Shown here piece after piece: positions 1-9,272 of a DNA stretch of 64,000 nt; within the stretch, counting starts at the first letter, position 1; each line of letters opens with the position of its first letter. A model generated the notes under the pieces. It ran no database searches. It had not been told where the DNA came from and saw only the letters and a list, made by a program, of their open reading frames with translations. The stretch is from Microbacterium sp. YJN-G (GTDB taxonomy: Bacteria; Actinomycetota; Actinomycetes; Actinomycetales; Microbacteriaceae). Made by a program: the position numbers and the translations under genes. The DNA is taken from the NCBI RefSeq assembly GCF_015040615.1, contig NZ_CP060402.1:682001-746000 (forward strand), written 5' to 3'.

Positions 1-663
1 GTCGCGCAGCGCGCGGGGGTCGGCTCCGCGGTCGGCACATCCGCGTACTCGGCCCTGCCGCTGGTGCTGATCTCTCTGGTGGCGCCCGGCATCCAGCCCG
101 CGTACGCGCTGGTCGACAAGCTGCAGCGCCAGCTCAGCGTGGCGCTGGGGCCGGTCGTCTCGGTTGTGCAGGGGTACGTGCCACGCAGGGATCCGGCGGT
201 GACCATCCGTCGCGCGACACGGGCGCTGTGGGCCGGCGCCGGGTTCTGCGCGGCGCTCGCCGCGGCGGTGCTGGTCGCCGCACCCTGGCTGTTCGCATGG
301 CTCGGTGCCGGGCAGGTGCAGCCGGAGTACGCCGTGATGGCGCTGATGGCGGCGTTCGTCGGGCTGAACGTCTGGGAGTCGATCCTGGCGCGGGCGGTGC
401 TGGCCTCGTTCGACCGGCTGGATGCCGCCGCACGCGGCACGATCATCAGCGCGGTGATCGGGCTGCCGCTGGTGATCGCCGGCGCACTGACGCTGGGGCT
501 GGTGGGGGCGTTCGCCGGACTGCTCGTCGGGCTGCTGGCGCGAACCGGGTACGAGCTGACCGTCGCGGTCGTGCACGTGCGCCGCGGTGGCCGCGATGCA
601 AGCGAATCAGAGGGAGCACGGGAGCCCGCAGAGGGCGCCCGGGAATCAGAGGAGAGGGACTGA
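1..663 (+). CDS. Polysaccharide flippase (Wzx/MATE-like), C-terminal part only
   Basis: This reading frame is open from the first base of the window, so the N-terminus lies upstream. About 220 residues are visible. They include several hydrophobic helices rich in Ala, Leu, Val and Gly (for example AALAAAVLVAAPWLFAWLGA and VIGLPLVIAGALTLGLVGAF), arranged like the last four or five helices of a lipid-linked oligosaccharide flippase. The tail is short, charged and rich in Glu, Ser and Arg. The stop codon overlaps the start of the next gene by one base (TGATG), so the two are probably translated together. The family call rests on membrane topology and on the polysaccharide-gene neighbourhood, not on a diagnostic motif. 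It could be another multidrug/oligosaccharidyl-lipid exporter family member. Confidence 0.7.
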   Translation, partial: VAQRAGVGSAVGTSAYSALPLVLISLVAPGIQPAYALVDKLQRQLSVALGPVVSVVQGYVPRRDPAVTIRRATRALWAGAGFCAALAAAVLVAAPWLFAWLGAGQVQPEYAVMALMAAFVGLNVWESILARAVLASFDRLDAAARGTIISAVIGLPLVIAGALTLGLVGAFAGLLVGLLARTGYELTVAVVHVRRGGRDASESEGAREPAEGARESEERD

Positions 664-1355
664 TGATGAGAGATGCGATCCTGCTGGTGCTGTGGCTGCT
701 GCCGGCATCCCGGATGAAGAACCGTCTGCTCACGGCGTGCGGTCATCGCATCGCGCCGCAGGCGACGGCGCGGCCGAACCTGGTCTGGAGGGTGCAGGCG
801 TTCGAGATGGAGCCGTATTCGCGCATCAGCATCGGCAACCTGATCAAGGGGATGCGCGCCGTACGACTGTCGGCGCATGCGACGATCGGCAAGCAGAACA
901 TCATCACCGCCAACGCCGCCTATCGGGGCCTGCGCGGCGGAGGCCGTCTCGAGCTCGGCGAGCACGCCTACCTCACCAGCCGGCACAGCGTCGACGCCTC
1001 GGGCTCGCTGATCCTCGGGCCGTTCTCGGCGTTCGCCGGCTTCGGTTCGCAGGTGCTGACCCACGCCATCGACCTCTCGCGAGACGCGCAGACCGCCTAT
1101 CCGGTCGTGATCGGCGAGCGGTCGTTCGTGGGAGCGAGGTGCCTGCTGCTCGGTGGCTCGCATCTGCCTTCGCGCTCGGTGCTCGCGGCCGGTTCGGTGC
1201 TGACGGACACCGAGCGTACCGAGCAGGGGCTGTGGGCGGGCGTTCCGGCGCGGTTCAAGACGAAGGTCGAGGGGAAGTGGTTCGATCGAGAGGTCGGGGC
1301 CACCCGTGATGTCTACCTTCCCGACGACGATCGCATCATCCCCGCCGGCTTCTGA
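663..1355 (+). CDS. Hexapeptide-repeat acyltransferase (left-handed beta-helix)
   Basis: A 230-residue protein with the loose isoleucine/valine-rich hexapeptide pattern of left-handed beta-helix acetyltransferases (ISIGNLIKG, ATIGKQNIITANA, LILGPFSAFAGFG, VVIGERSFVGARCLLLGG) and the typical closing GVPARF. Enzymes of this family O-acetylate sugars of surface polysaccharides using acetyl-CoA. The catalytic His of such enzymes is probably in the VLTHAID segment. The start at 663 was chosen because GGAGAGGG lies just upstream and the ATG overlaps the flippase stop. A second ATG follows at 666. Together with the flippase it forms a small operon. The acceptor sugar cannot be told from sequence. 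Confidence 0.82.
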   Translation: MMRDAILLVLWLLPASRMKNRLLTACGHRIAPQATARPNLVWRVQAFEMEPYSRISIGNLIKGMRAVRLSAHATIGKQNIITANAAYRGLRGGGRLELGEHAYLTSRHSVDASGSLILGPFSAFAGFGSQVLTHAIDLSRDAQTAYPVVIGERSFVGARCLLLGGSHLPSRSVLAAGSVLTDTERTEQGLWAGVPARFKTKVEGKWFDREVGATRDVYLPDDDRIIPAGF

Positions 1356-1417
1356 ATCATCCCCGCCGGCTTCTGAACCATCCCGCCGGCTTCCGGATCA
1401 TCCCGTCGGCCTCCGGA

Positions 1418-2170
1418 TCAGCCCGGCGCGATCGACAGACTGCGGAACCACTTGACGGACAACGCGGCGGCGATCAGCGTCGTCGCGACGAACAGCGCCG
1501 TGTAGACGACGAGGAACACGGGCTGCGCCCCCCACAGCACGAACGACGCAGCCAGCACGCCGTAGTCGGCGGGCAGCAGCCCGACCGCGCGCAGCGGTGA
1601 CGGCGCAGCGGCAGCAGCTCCCGCATCCCCGGACGGCGCTCCGGCATCCCCGGATGGCGGTCCGGCCGCGACGCGCTCGCCGCGCTGCAGCAGCGGATGC
1701 AGTGTCAGCGCCGCGAAGAACACCACCGAGACGAGCTGATAGGCGAGCACGACGCCCAGCCAGCCGGCATCCGCTCCGTTCCGCCACAGTGCGATGAGCA
1801 CGGCGGCGTGCAGGGCCGTCATCTTGCCGGCATCCACCACGTGATCCAGCCATTCACCCGCCGGCGAGCTGGTGCCGGTGAGCCGGGCGACCTGTCCGTC
1901 GGCCGAGTCGAGGGCGAAGCCGAGCACGAGCAGAACGGCGACGGCGATTCCAGTGCCGATGCTCACCGGCGCCACCGCGAGCGTCACCAGGCCGGCGGCC
2001 GTGACGACGGCCGAGATGACGGTGACCGTGTTCGGGCTCAGCCCGGCGGTCGCGGCTGCAGCGGCCAGAACCCTGCCCAGCGGACGGTTCACCCAGCGCG
2101 TGTACAGCGACACGCCCCTGCTGGTCTTCTGCGCCCGGCGCAGCGACTGCAGCGCATCTGTGAACGTCAT
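1418..2170 (-). CDS. CDP-alcohol phosphatidyltransferase family membrane enzyme
   Basis: A 250-residue integral membrane protein with the complete CDP-alcohol phosphotransferase signature: D88, D91-G92, A95-R96, G105, D109 and D113 (DSADGQVAR then GEWLDHVVD). These residues bind Mg2+ and the CDP moiety and transfer a phospho-alcohol from a CDP-activated donor to an acceptor alcohol. The remainder is five or six hydrophobic helices. The ATG at 2170 was preferred over the longer open frame because the signature then sits at the usual distance from the N-terminus and the extra upstream residues look non-coding. A TagD-like cytidylyltransferase gene lies 10 kb away. I infer that the pair may make and use a CDP-polyol for polysaccharide decoration, but phospholipid synthesis is equally possible. 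Confidence 0.85.
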   Translation of the reverse strand: MTFTDALQSLRRAQKTSRGVSLYTRWVNRPLGRVLAAAAATAGLSPNTVTVISAVVTAAGLVTLAVAPVSIGTGIAVAVLLVLGFALDSADGQVARLTGTSSPAGEWLDHVVDAGKMTALHAAVLIALWRNGADAGWLGVVLAYQLVSVVFFAALTLHPLLQRGERVAAGPPSGDAGAPSGDAGAAAAAPSPLRAVGLLPADYGVLAASFVLWGAQPVFLVVYTALFVATTLIAAALSVKWFRSLSIAPG

Positions 2171-2269
2171 GGTCCCGCTCCTTCGTGCTCTCCGGCTCGG
2201 GCGTCTGCCGAAGCAGCTATGGCGGTGACGGGTGCCGGGGGTGTATGTTGCGTGAGAGTCTAACGACGA

Positions 2270-2360
2270 GGCGCTCTTGGGGAGAGTGTCGCCCCGCGAA
2301 TCGCGGGTCAACTGGGGAAACGCCGCGAGACGGCGACTGAGCACTTTTGGGGAATCGTGC
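2270..2360 (+). promoter_or_regulatory. 5' leader with three TGGGGA motifs in and between hairpins
   Basis: Between a weak -10 candidate (TATGTT, 2243-2248) and the GTG start at 2357 the leader can fold into successive hairpins. One is at 2270-2293 (GGCG/CGCC and CTC/GAG stems, loop TTGGGGA). A second is at 2293-2307 (CCCGCG/CGCGGG). A third is at 2321-2335 (CGCCG/CGGCG), with ACTGGGGAAA unpaired just before it. A weak stem GCAC/GTGC (2341-2360) holds TTTTGGGGAATC in its loop and covers the start codon. The last GGGGA is also the only Shine-Dalgarno candidate. Multiple GGA-containing loops with one at the ribosome-binding site is the layout of CsrA targets. The assignment to CsrA is an inference. 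Confidence 0.5.
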
Positions 2361-5300
2361 GCACACGCAATCTGACGTCCGTTCTGGCGATCACTGCGGT
2401 GGTCATGGGTCTGCTCGTCGTACAGGCGCCGCCACCGGCGGCGGCACTGTCGGCCGGCATCGAGTTCAGCGCCGACGATCTGCCCACCTGGCAGACCAAC
2501 GGAACGGTCTGGGCGATAGATGCCGCGAAGGGCAAGGTCGTCGCGGGCGGCACCTTCTCGCAGGTGCGCCCGCCGACGGGGCAGGCCGGGACCGTTCGCT
2601 CACAGGACGCGCTCGTGATCCTCGACGGCGAGACCGGTGCCCCCGACCAGTGCCAGTTCAGCATGTCGCTGTCGGGGGGCACCCCGACGGTGCGCGCTGT
2701 GCAGACCAGCGATGACGGCTCGGTCGTCTACATCGGCGGCAACTTCTCCAACGTCGGCGGGGTGAACGTCGCCCGCATCGCCGCGCTCGACGTCGCCACG
2801 TGCCGGGTGCTGCCGTTCCGCGCTCCGCTGCCCGGTTCGACCGTGACCGCCCTCGACGTGCACGAGAACACCCTGTACGCGGGCGGGCTGTTCACCAGCG
2901 TCGGTTCGGCTCGGCGGCTGGCGTTCGCCGCGTTCGACGCCACGTCCGGCGCGCTGCTCGACTGGGTCGCGGATGCCGTCCGCACCCGCGACGACCTGCC
3001 CAGCGCGGTCGGTCAGGCACGGGCCGTTCAGGCATCACCGGACGGCACGAAGGTCGTCGTCGGCGGCGACCTCTTCGAGATCAACGGGGTCTACTCGCAT
3101 TCGATCGCGATGGTCACCGCTGCCACCGGCCCCAACGGCGCCGGCGGCGAGGTCGTCCGCACCTACCCCTCGGGCTTCATCCCGAACACCTCGGTCACCA
3201 AGACGATCGTCGACGGCGGTGACGGGCGTTTCTACATCGGCAACGAGGGCACCGGTGGCGGCGTCTTCGACGGCAAGGCCGCGTTCTCGTGGGAGACGGG
3301 CGACCAGATCTGGCGTGACACCTGCCTGGGCGCCGTGCAGGACCTGCTCGTGCGCGGCGGCACCGTCTACTCCGCCAGCCACCACCACAACTGCGCGGGG
3401 ATCAACGCGTTCCCCGACGGCATCCGCCGGTACTTCAACGCGCAGAGCACCGAGACGATGGAGTTCTTCGGATGGCTGCCGCTCGGCAACGACGGCATCG
3501 GCGAGGGGATCGGGCCGCGGGCGCTGACGGTCGTGACCGGCCGCACCACCGGCAAGGACTACCTGTGGTCGGGCGGCGAGTTCACCCGCATCAACGGCAG
3601 CGACCAGCAGGGTCTCACCCGCTTCGGCCCCGATGACGTCGGGGCTCCGCCGGTGCCGGTGACGACGGCGCAGGCGACCAGCGATGGGACCATCCAGGTG
3701 AGCTTCCGCACCGTGGTCGACCCTGACGACGACCGCCTCACCTACAGCGTGTACCGCACGGGCACGTCCGGCCCGATCTGGCAGGGCCCCGCGAAGTCGC
3801 TGTGGTGGGTGCGTCCGCAGGTCACCTTCGTCGACTCGAACGTGACTCCGGGCACCAGCTACACGTATCGGGTCACGGCATCCGACGGCACGAACACGTC
3901 CGGGCTGTCCGCCCCCGTCAGCGCCCGCGCCATCGCACCGGCCGACGACTACGGACGCGCGGTGCGAGCGCTCCAGCCGGAGGCGAACTGGTCGGGCCCC
4001 GTCGTCGGATCCTGGGTCGTCGACACCTCGGCCAAGACGAACAGAGCGGATGCCGTGAACGGCCTGCTCATGGACGGCGCGGCGAGCGTCGCCGGCGACA
4101 GCGCAGTCCCCACGGATGACAGCGCCTTCAGCTTCGACGGCAGCAACGACTACATCCGCACGGACCAGCTGCACCCCGGTCCGACGACCTACACGGTGTC
4201 GGCCTGGGTGAAGACGACGACGACCCGAGGCGGCAAGATCATCGGCTTCGGCAACGGGCAGCCCAACACCGGCACGAACGCCTCGAGGCTGAGCGTCAGC
4301 TATGACCGCCACCTGTACATGACCAACGCCGGTCGCGTGATCTTCGGCGTGTACACCGCCGGTGCGGTGACGCTGACGACGCCGCAGAGCCTCAACGACG
4401 GCGAGTGGCACTACGTGGTCGGCACGCAGGGCCCGGCGGGCATGACCCTGTACGTCGACGGTCTGCCGGTGGCCTCGAACGGCCAGACGAACGCGCAGAA
4501 CTACTGGGGAATCTGGCGCGTCGGCGGTGACCAGCTCAACGGCTGGCCCAGCCGCCCGACGAGCAACTTCCTGTCGGGGCTCATCGACGAGGCCACGGTG
4601 TACCCGTCGGCCCTCAGCCGCAACGATGTCGCGCGCGTCTACCTGGCCTCGGGCCGTTCGCTCGACACGAACCCCGCGCCGACCGATCAATACGGTGCGG
4701 CGGTGTTCGACGACGACCCCGACCTGTACTGGCGGTTCGACGAGAGCACCGGTCAGGCGAAGGACTCGTCGCTGCTCGGTCTGCGGCCCGGCACGTACGG
4801 CCTCGGCACGCAGCCCGGCGTCACGGGCGTGATCTCGGGCAACACGGCCGTTCGCACTCCGGGCACCCTCACCGGAATCGTGAGCACGACCGAGGCGCTC
4901 GCGCCGGCACGGGTCTTCACCGCTGAGGCGTGGTTCAAGACCACGACCACCTCGGGCGGCAAGATCTTCGGCTTCGAGAACATGCCGACCGGCAACGGCA
5001 CAGGGTACGACAAGCACCTCTACATGACCGACGACGGGCGGCTGATCTGGGGATCCTGGATCGGGTCGGCCGCAGTCGTCACCTCGCCCGCCGCGTACAA
5101 CGACGGAGCGTGGCACCATGTCGCCGGTGTGATCGACGACTTCGGCCGCAAGCTGTTCGTCGACGGCGAGCAGGTGGCGCAGAGCAACGTGGTGGGAGCC
5201 GAGACCGGCAACGGCTACTGGCGGGTCGGCGGAGGCAACCTGGGCGGCTGGCCCGACCAGCCCGCCAACGGCTACTTCGACGGCGTCATCGACGAGTTCG

Positions 5301-7870
5301 CGGTGTACCCGCAGTCGATGCCGCTCGCCACGGTCGCCGCGCACCATCTGCTCGGCGTCGGCGATGCCGCAGCGCCTTCGGCACCGACCGGCCTTCAGGC
5401 CAGCGCCGGCGACGACGGCATCACGCTCACCTGGACGGCTGCCGAGAGCGGCTTCGGCGTGGACGAGTACCGCATCCACCGCAGTGCGGAGGCGGGCTTC
5501 ACACCCTCGGCCGAGACGCTGATCGGCACCAGCGAGCAGCTCTCGTTCCTTGACGAGACCGCGGCACCGGGCGACGCCTACTACCGCGTCGTCGCCGTCG
5601 GGCCCGGCGAGAACGCGGGGCCGCCCTCGGATGAGGTGCACATCGTGGTGCCCGACACCACCCCGCCGAGCGCGCCTACCGGCCTGACGGCCGTGGTCGA
5701 CCAGGACTCGGTGAGCCTCTCGTGGACGGCGTCGACCGATGACGTCGGTGTGACCGGGTACCAGGTGCACCGCGGCGACGCCGCCGGGTTCACCCCGTCG
5801 AGCACCACCCTGCTCGGCACCACCGCCGAGACGAGCTACGTCGACGCGGATCGTCCGGCGTCGGCCGGCGACTTCTACCGGGTGATCGCCGTCGACGCCG
5901 CCGGCAACGCCAGTGACCCGTCAGAGGCGGCCGAGGCCACCGAACCCGACACGACGCCACCGTCTGCCGTGACCGGAGTTTCGGCGGAGCCGGGCGAGTC
6001 CGGGGTGAACGTCAGCTGGCAGGCAGCCGGTGACGACGTGGGGGTGGCGGCGTACCGCGTCTTCCGCGGCACCACGGCCGACTTCACCGTCTCCGCCTCG
6101 AACCAGATCGCCGAGGTGGCCGGGCTGTCGCACCTGGATGCGGCGCCGGCGGGCACCTGGTTCTACCGGGTCGTGGCCGTCGACGCGGCCGGCAACGCCG
6201 GCCTCGCCTCGGATGCCGCACAGGCGTCGGTCGCCGATGTGCAGGCTCCGTCGGTGCCGTCGGGTGTGGGGGCGTCGGTGGATGGGTCGAGTGTGATGGT
6301 GTCGTGGTCGGCGTCGTCGGATGATGTCGGGGTTGTGGGTTATCAGGTGCATCGGGGTTCGTCGGCGGGGTTCGTGGTGTCGGCGGGGTCGAAGGTGGCT
6401 GATGTGACGTCGACGTCGTTCACGGATGCGGGCCGGCCGGCGGGTACCTGGTATTACCGGGTGGTCGCGGTGGATGCTGCGGGGAATGAGAGTGCGGCGT
6501 CGGCGGAGGTGTCGGGCACGGTGGCGGGTTCTTCGGAGCCGGTGACGGTGTCGGTGCCTGTGGTCGAGGATGCGATGGTGTTCGGGGTGGCTGCGGGGTC
6601 GAACTACGGTTCGGATTCGCAGTTGTCGTCTCGTGGCGGGTCTTCGCCGATCGAGTCGTTCCTGTCGTTCGATCTGCCGTCGGCGCCGTCGGGCATGGTG
6701 CTGGCCGGGGCTGAGCTGCGGCTGCGGACGTCGACGGATCCGTCGGCGTCGTCGGGGGATGCGCATGCGGTGCATCTGATGTCGGGGGCGTGGTCGGAGT
6801 CGACGGTGACGTGGAGCACGCGGCCGACGGCCGCCGGCGCGGTGCTGGGGTCGCTGCCGGCGGCGCCGGCGACGAACACGGCGTATGCGGTGTCGTTGTC
6901 GGCGGGTGCGCTGGGCGGGGTGCTGGGATCGACGCAGACGCTGCGGATCTCGAGCACCGGTGCCGACAACGTGCGCCTGTGGTCCTCCGAAGCCAGCTAC
7001 GCCCCCTACCGACCCGAACTCGTCCTCACCTTCATCGAGGGCGCCGGCCCGGAGCCCGATGTGCAGGCGCCGTCGGTGCCGTCGGGTGTGGGGGCGTCGG
7101 TGGATGGGTCGAGTGTGATGGTGTCGTGGTCGGCGTCGTCGGATGATGTCGGGGTTGTGGGTTATCAGGTGCATCGGGGTTCGTCGGCGGGGTTCGTGGT
7201 GTCGGCGGGGTCGAAGGTGGCTGATGTGACGTCGACGTCGTTCACGGATGCGGGCCGGCCGGCGGGTACCTGGTATTACCGGGTGGTCGCGGTGGATGCT
7301 GCGGGGAATGAGAGTGCGGCGTCGGCGGAGGTGTCGGGCACGGTGGCGGGTTCTTCGGAGCCGGTGACGGTGTCGGTGCCTGTGGTCGAGGATGCGATGG
7401 TGTTCGGGGTGGCTGCGGGGTCGAACTACGGTTCGGATTCGCAGTTGTCGTCTCGTGGCGGGTCTTCGCCGATCGAGTCGTTCCTGTCGTTCGATCTGCC
7501 GTCGGCGCCGTCGGGCATGGTGCTGGCCGGGGCTGAGTTGCGGGTGCGGACGTCGACGGATCCGTCGTCGTCGTCGGGGGATGCGCATGCGGTGCATCTG
7601 ATGTCGGGGGCGTGGTCGGAGTCGACGGTGACGTGGAGCACGCGGCCGACGGCCGCCGGCGCGGTGCTGGGGTCGCTGCCGGCGGCGCCGGCGACGAACA
7701 CGGCGTATGCGGTGTCGTTGTCGGCGGGTGCGCTGGGCGGGGTGCTGGGATCGACGCAGACGCTGCGGATCTCGAGCACCGGCGCCGACAACGTGCGCCT
7801 GTGGTCCTCCGAAGCCAGCTACGCCCCCTACCGACCCGAACTCGTCCTCACCTTCACGCCCGCGATGTGA
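2357..7870 (+). CDS. Giant secreted multidomain surface protein (propeller, LamG, FN3, carbohydrate-binding)
   Basis: An 1837-residue exported protein starting with GTG and a clear signal peptide (hydrophobic VLAITAVVMGLLVV, cleavage expected near AAALSA, residues 28-33). Domains in rough order: residues 35-425 hold repeats of the type VYIGGNFSNVGG...RIAALD, like delta-60 or Rax2-type beta-propellers. An FN3 domain lies near 430-525. Two LamG/concanavalin-like domains follow near 530-770 and 775-1000 (each with WHYVVG or WHHVAGV, LYVDG or LFVDG, IDEATVYP or IDEFAVYP). FN3 domains start near 1005, 1102, 1199 and 1295. A DNRLRE/CBM96-like domain lies near 1394-1558, another FN3 near 1569 and a second CBM96-like domain near 1668-1835. 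There is no LPXTG or transmembrane anchor, so it is probably released or held by binding glycans. It sits among polysaccharide genes, which fits a matrix or adhesion role. Confidence 0.85.
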   Translation: MRTRNLTSVLAITAVVMGLLVVQAPPPAAALSAGIEFSADDLPTWQTNGTVWAIDAAKGKVVAGGTFSQVRPPTGQAGTVRSQDALVILDGETGAPDQCQFSMSLSGGTPTVRAVQTSDDGSVVYIGGNFSNVGGVNVARIAALDVATCRVLPFRAPLPGSTVTALDVHENTLYAGGLFTSVGSARRLAFAAFDATSGALLDWVADAVRTRDDLPSAVGQARAVQASPDGTKVVVGGDLFEINGVYSHSIAMVTAATGPNGAGGEVVRTYPSGFIPNTSVTKTIVDGGDGRFYIGNEGTGGGVFDGKAAFSWETGDQIWRDTCLGAVQDLLVRGGTVYSASHHHNCAGINAFPDGIRRYFNAQSTETMEFFGWLPLGNDGIGEGIGPRALTVVTGRTTGKDYLWSGGEFTRINGSDQQGLTRFGPDDVGAPPVPVTTAQATSDGTIQVSFRTVVDPDDDRLTYSVYRTGTSGPIWQGPAKSLWWVRPQVTFVDSNVTPGTSYTYRVTASDGTNTSGLSAPVSARAIAPADDYGRAVRALQPEANWSGPVVGSWVVDTSAKTNRADAVNGLLMDGAASVAGDSAVPTDDSAFSFDGSNDYIRTDQLHPGPTTYTVSAWVKTTTTRGGKIIGFGNGQPNTGTNASRLSVSYDRHLYMTNAGRVIFGVYTAGAVTLTTPQSLNDGEWHYVVGTQGPAGMTLYVDGLPVASNGQTNAQNYWGIWRVGGDQLNGWPSRPTSNFLSGLIDEATVYPSALSRNDVARVYLASGRSLDTNPAPTDQYGAAVFDDDPDLYWRFDESTGQAKDSSLLGLRPGTYGLGTQPGVTGVISGNTAVRTPGTLTGIVSTTEALAPARVFTAEAWFKTTTTSGGKIFGFENMPTGNGTGYDKHLYMTDDGRLIWGSWIGSAAVVTSPAAYNDGAWHHVAGVIDDFGRKLFVDGEQVAQSNVVGAETGNGYWRVGGGNLGGWPDQPANGYFDGVIDEFAVYPQSMPLATVAAHHLLGVGDAAAPSAPTGLQASAGDDGITLTWTAAESGFGVDEYRIHRSAEAGFTPSAETLIGTSEQLSFLDETAAPGDAYYRVVAVGPGENAGPPSDEVHIVVPDTTPPSAPTGLTAVVDQDSVSLSWTASTDDVGVTGYQVHRGDAAGFTPSSTTLLGTTAETSYVDADRPASAGDFYRVIAVDAAGNASDPSEAAEATEPDTTPPSAVTGVSAEPGESGVNVSWQAAGDDVGVAAYRVFRGTTADFTVSASNQIAEVAGLSHLDAAPAGTWFYRVVAVDAAGNAGLASDAAQASVADVQAPSVPSGVGASVDGSSVMVSWSASSDDVGVVGYQVHRGSSAGFVVSAGSKVADVTSTSFTDAGRPAGTWYYRVVAVDAAGNESAASAEVSGTVAGSSEPVTVSVPVVEDAMVFGVAAGSNYGSDSQLSSRGGSSPIESFLSFDLPSAPSGMVLAGAELRLRTSTDPSASSGDAHAVHLMSGAWSESTVTWSTRPTAAGAVLGSLPAAPATNTAYAVSLSAGALGGVLGSTQTLRISSTGADNVRLWSSEASYAPYRPELVLTFIEGAGPEPDVQAPSVPSGVGASVDGSSVMVSWSASSDDVGVVGYQVHRGSSAGFVVSAGSKVADVTSTSFTDAGRPAGTWYYRVVAVDAAGNESAASAEVSGTVAGSSEPVTVSVPVVEDAMVFGVAAGSNYGSDSQLSSRGGSSPIESFLSFDLPSAPSGMVLAGAELRVRTSTDPSSSSGDAHAVHLMSGAWSESTVTWSTRPTAAGAVLGSLPAAPATNTAYAVSLSAGALGGVLGSTQTLRISSTGADNVRLWSSEASYAPYRPELVLTFTPAM
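6236..7857 (+). repeat. Tandem duplication, 822-bp period, inside the giant surface protein
   Basis: Two near-identical in-frame copies (6236-7057 and 7058-7857, the second lacking the short linker) each encode one FN3 domain plus one CBM96-like domain, 274 residues per unit. By eye only a handful of bases differ, for example near 6247/7069, 6719/7541 and 6747/7569. Within each copy the first 600 or so bases use G- and T-ending codons (gtg, tcg, ggt, gat), unlike the C-ending codons of the rest of the gene. The last 90 bases of each copy return to C-ending codons. Confidence 0.95.
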
Positions 7871-7879
7871 GGAGTACAC

Positions 7880-9235
7880 ATGGACGTTCGCCGGTCGGTG
7901 TTCGATTTCAAGGTCGCAGCGGTCGGAGGCTCGGCATACCGCAGCTTCCTGGCCCGATCGCGACTCGCGGACAGGAGCGGACGGGAGGCTCTGCTCCAGC
8001 AGCAGCGGGCGGACGCCGCAGAACTCGCCCGCTGGGCCTCGGTCAAGTCGGTCTGGTACCGAGAGCGCATCGCACCCCTTCTGGCTGACGACCTGGCGGA
8101 CCCGCAGACGTTCGAGCGCATCCCGATTCTCGAGAAGGAGGATCTGCGCGACCACTACGACGAGATCATCGCAGTCGACAGCGGTGTGCGGCGCACGACC
8201 GTGGCCCGCACGGGCGGAAGCACCGGGCAGCCGCTGAAGGTGCTCAAGGACTTCTCCGTCCGCCCTGCCACCCTCACCTGGCGGTTGATGCATTGGTGGG
8301 GCGTCGACCCTTCCGACAACTCCGCGAGCGTCGAACGGCTGCCCTGGCATGGCATCAAGCAAGTGGCGAACACCGTGTTCTGGTGGCCGACGAAGAAGGT
8401 CAACGTCGACGCGGGGGCGATGGATGAGTCGGATCTCGCCTACTTCGCTCGCGCGATCCGCCGGATCGAGCCGACGATGATCTGGGGGTATGCCCACTCG
8501 CTCCACGAGTTCGCGCTCGCGGTCGAGCGCAACGGTTGGCAGCTGCCTTCGCCGCGCGCGATCTCCTCATCCGCCGCACCACTCACGGCGACACAGGCCG
8601 CCGACATCGAGCGGATACTCGGGGCACCGGTCTACGAGACCTACCGTGCCGCGGAGGTGTCACTCATCGCCGGTCAGTGCGAGCATCGGCGAGGCCTGCA
8701 CGTCCAAGCCGACCACAAACTCCTCGAGGTGGTCGACGATGATGGGCGGCGGGTGCCCGACGGTGAGCCGGGCGAGATCGTCGTGACCGACCTGCTCAAC
8801 CATGCACAGCCCATACTCCGCTACCGTCTCGGCGATGTCGGCGTGATCGATACGGAGCCATGCCCCTGCGGTCGGCCGTTCCCGCTGCTGAACGCGCTGC
8901 TGGGGCGCAGCAACGACGTGATCCGCACCAAGGAGGGCTTGGTGAGCATCTACAGCTTCGCCTCGGCCTTCTCGAAGCATCCGGCGATCCAGCAGTATCA
9001 GATTCACCAGCTCGAGGATTATTCGCTGTTGCTGAAAGTGGTGCCGAGTGGTCCGGCGGTCATGATCGAGGATCTCGGTGGCGCACTGGCGGACCTCTCA
9101 CGGGAGTTCCGCGGCGCGCTTCCTGTGTCGGCCGAGCTCGTCGAGCGATTGCCTCATATCCGTGGGAAGCAGAAGTCCGTGGTCAGTCATCTGAGCGATG
9201 CGCAGGGCACCGGCGATCCGCAGGGAACCGGGTGA
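7880..9235 (+). CDS. CapK/PaaK-like AMP-forming ligase family protein
   Basis: A 451-residue member of the phenylacetate-CoA ligase-like branch of the adenylate-forming enzymes. The phosphate-binding loop is ARTGGSTGQPLK (near residue 113). Other family marks are YRAAEVSLIAGQC, GEIVVTDL, ILRYRLGDVG and a CPCGRPFP cluster. Such proteins (CapK) recur in capsule and exopolysaccharide clusters, where their acid substrate is unknown. They may activate a small acid for attachment to sugar. A good ribosome-binding site (GAGGAG) precedes the ATG, only 9 bases after the giant protein gene, so the two are co-transcribed. The C-terminus ends in a short Gly/Thr-rich repeat (DAQGTGDPQGTG). I cannot name the substrate. 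Confidence 0.82.
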   Translation: MDVRRSVFDFKVAAVGGSAYRSFLARSRLADRSGREALLQQQRADAAELARWASVKSVWYRERIAPLLADDLADPQTFERIPILEKEDLRDHYDEIIAVDSGVRRTTVARTGGSTGQPLKVLKDFSVRPATLTWRLMHWWGVDPSDNSASVERLPWHGIKQVANTVFWWPTKKVNVDAGAMDESDLAYFARAIRRIEPTMIWGYAHSLHEFALAVERNGWQLPSPRAISSSAAPLTATQAADIERILGAPVYETYRAAEVSLIAGQCEHRRGLHVQADHKLLEVVDDDGRRVPDGEPGEIVVTDLLNHAQPILRYRLGDVGVIDTEPCPCGRPFPLLNALLGRSNDVIRTKEGLVSIYSFASAFSKHPAIQQYQIHQLEDYSLLLKVVPSGPAVMIEDLGGALADLSREFRGALPVSAELVERLPHIRGKQKSVVSHLSDAQGTGDPQGTG

Positions 9236-9272
9236 GACCGCAGCGGCGCGAGGGGCACCGCTGCGATGAAGT

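Noticed and set aside
2293..2307. CCCGCG/CGCGGG hairpin considered as an intrinsic terminator or riboswitch expression platform
   Set aside because: No U-tract and no alternative pairing with an upstream aptamer that I could find. It lies inside the leader of the expressed gene.
3035..5770. Long minus-strand frame (911 codons) opposite the giant surface protein
   Set aside because: It is a GC-rich shadow frame, rich in Arg, Gly, Val and His with no domain, fully antisense to a gene with signal peptide and clear domains.
5921..8506. Minus-strand frame of 861 codons with repeated Arg/His-rich blocks
   Set aside because: It is the antisense of the duplicated FN3/CBM96 DNA and inherits its repeats. 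No start signal or protein family.
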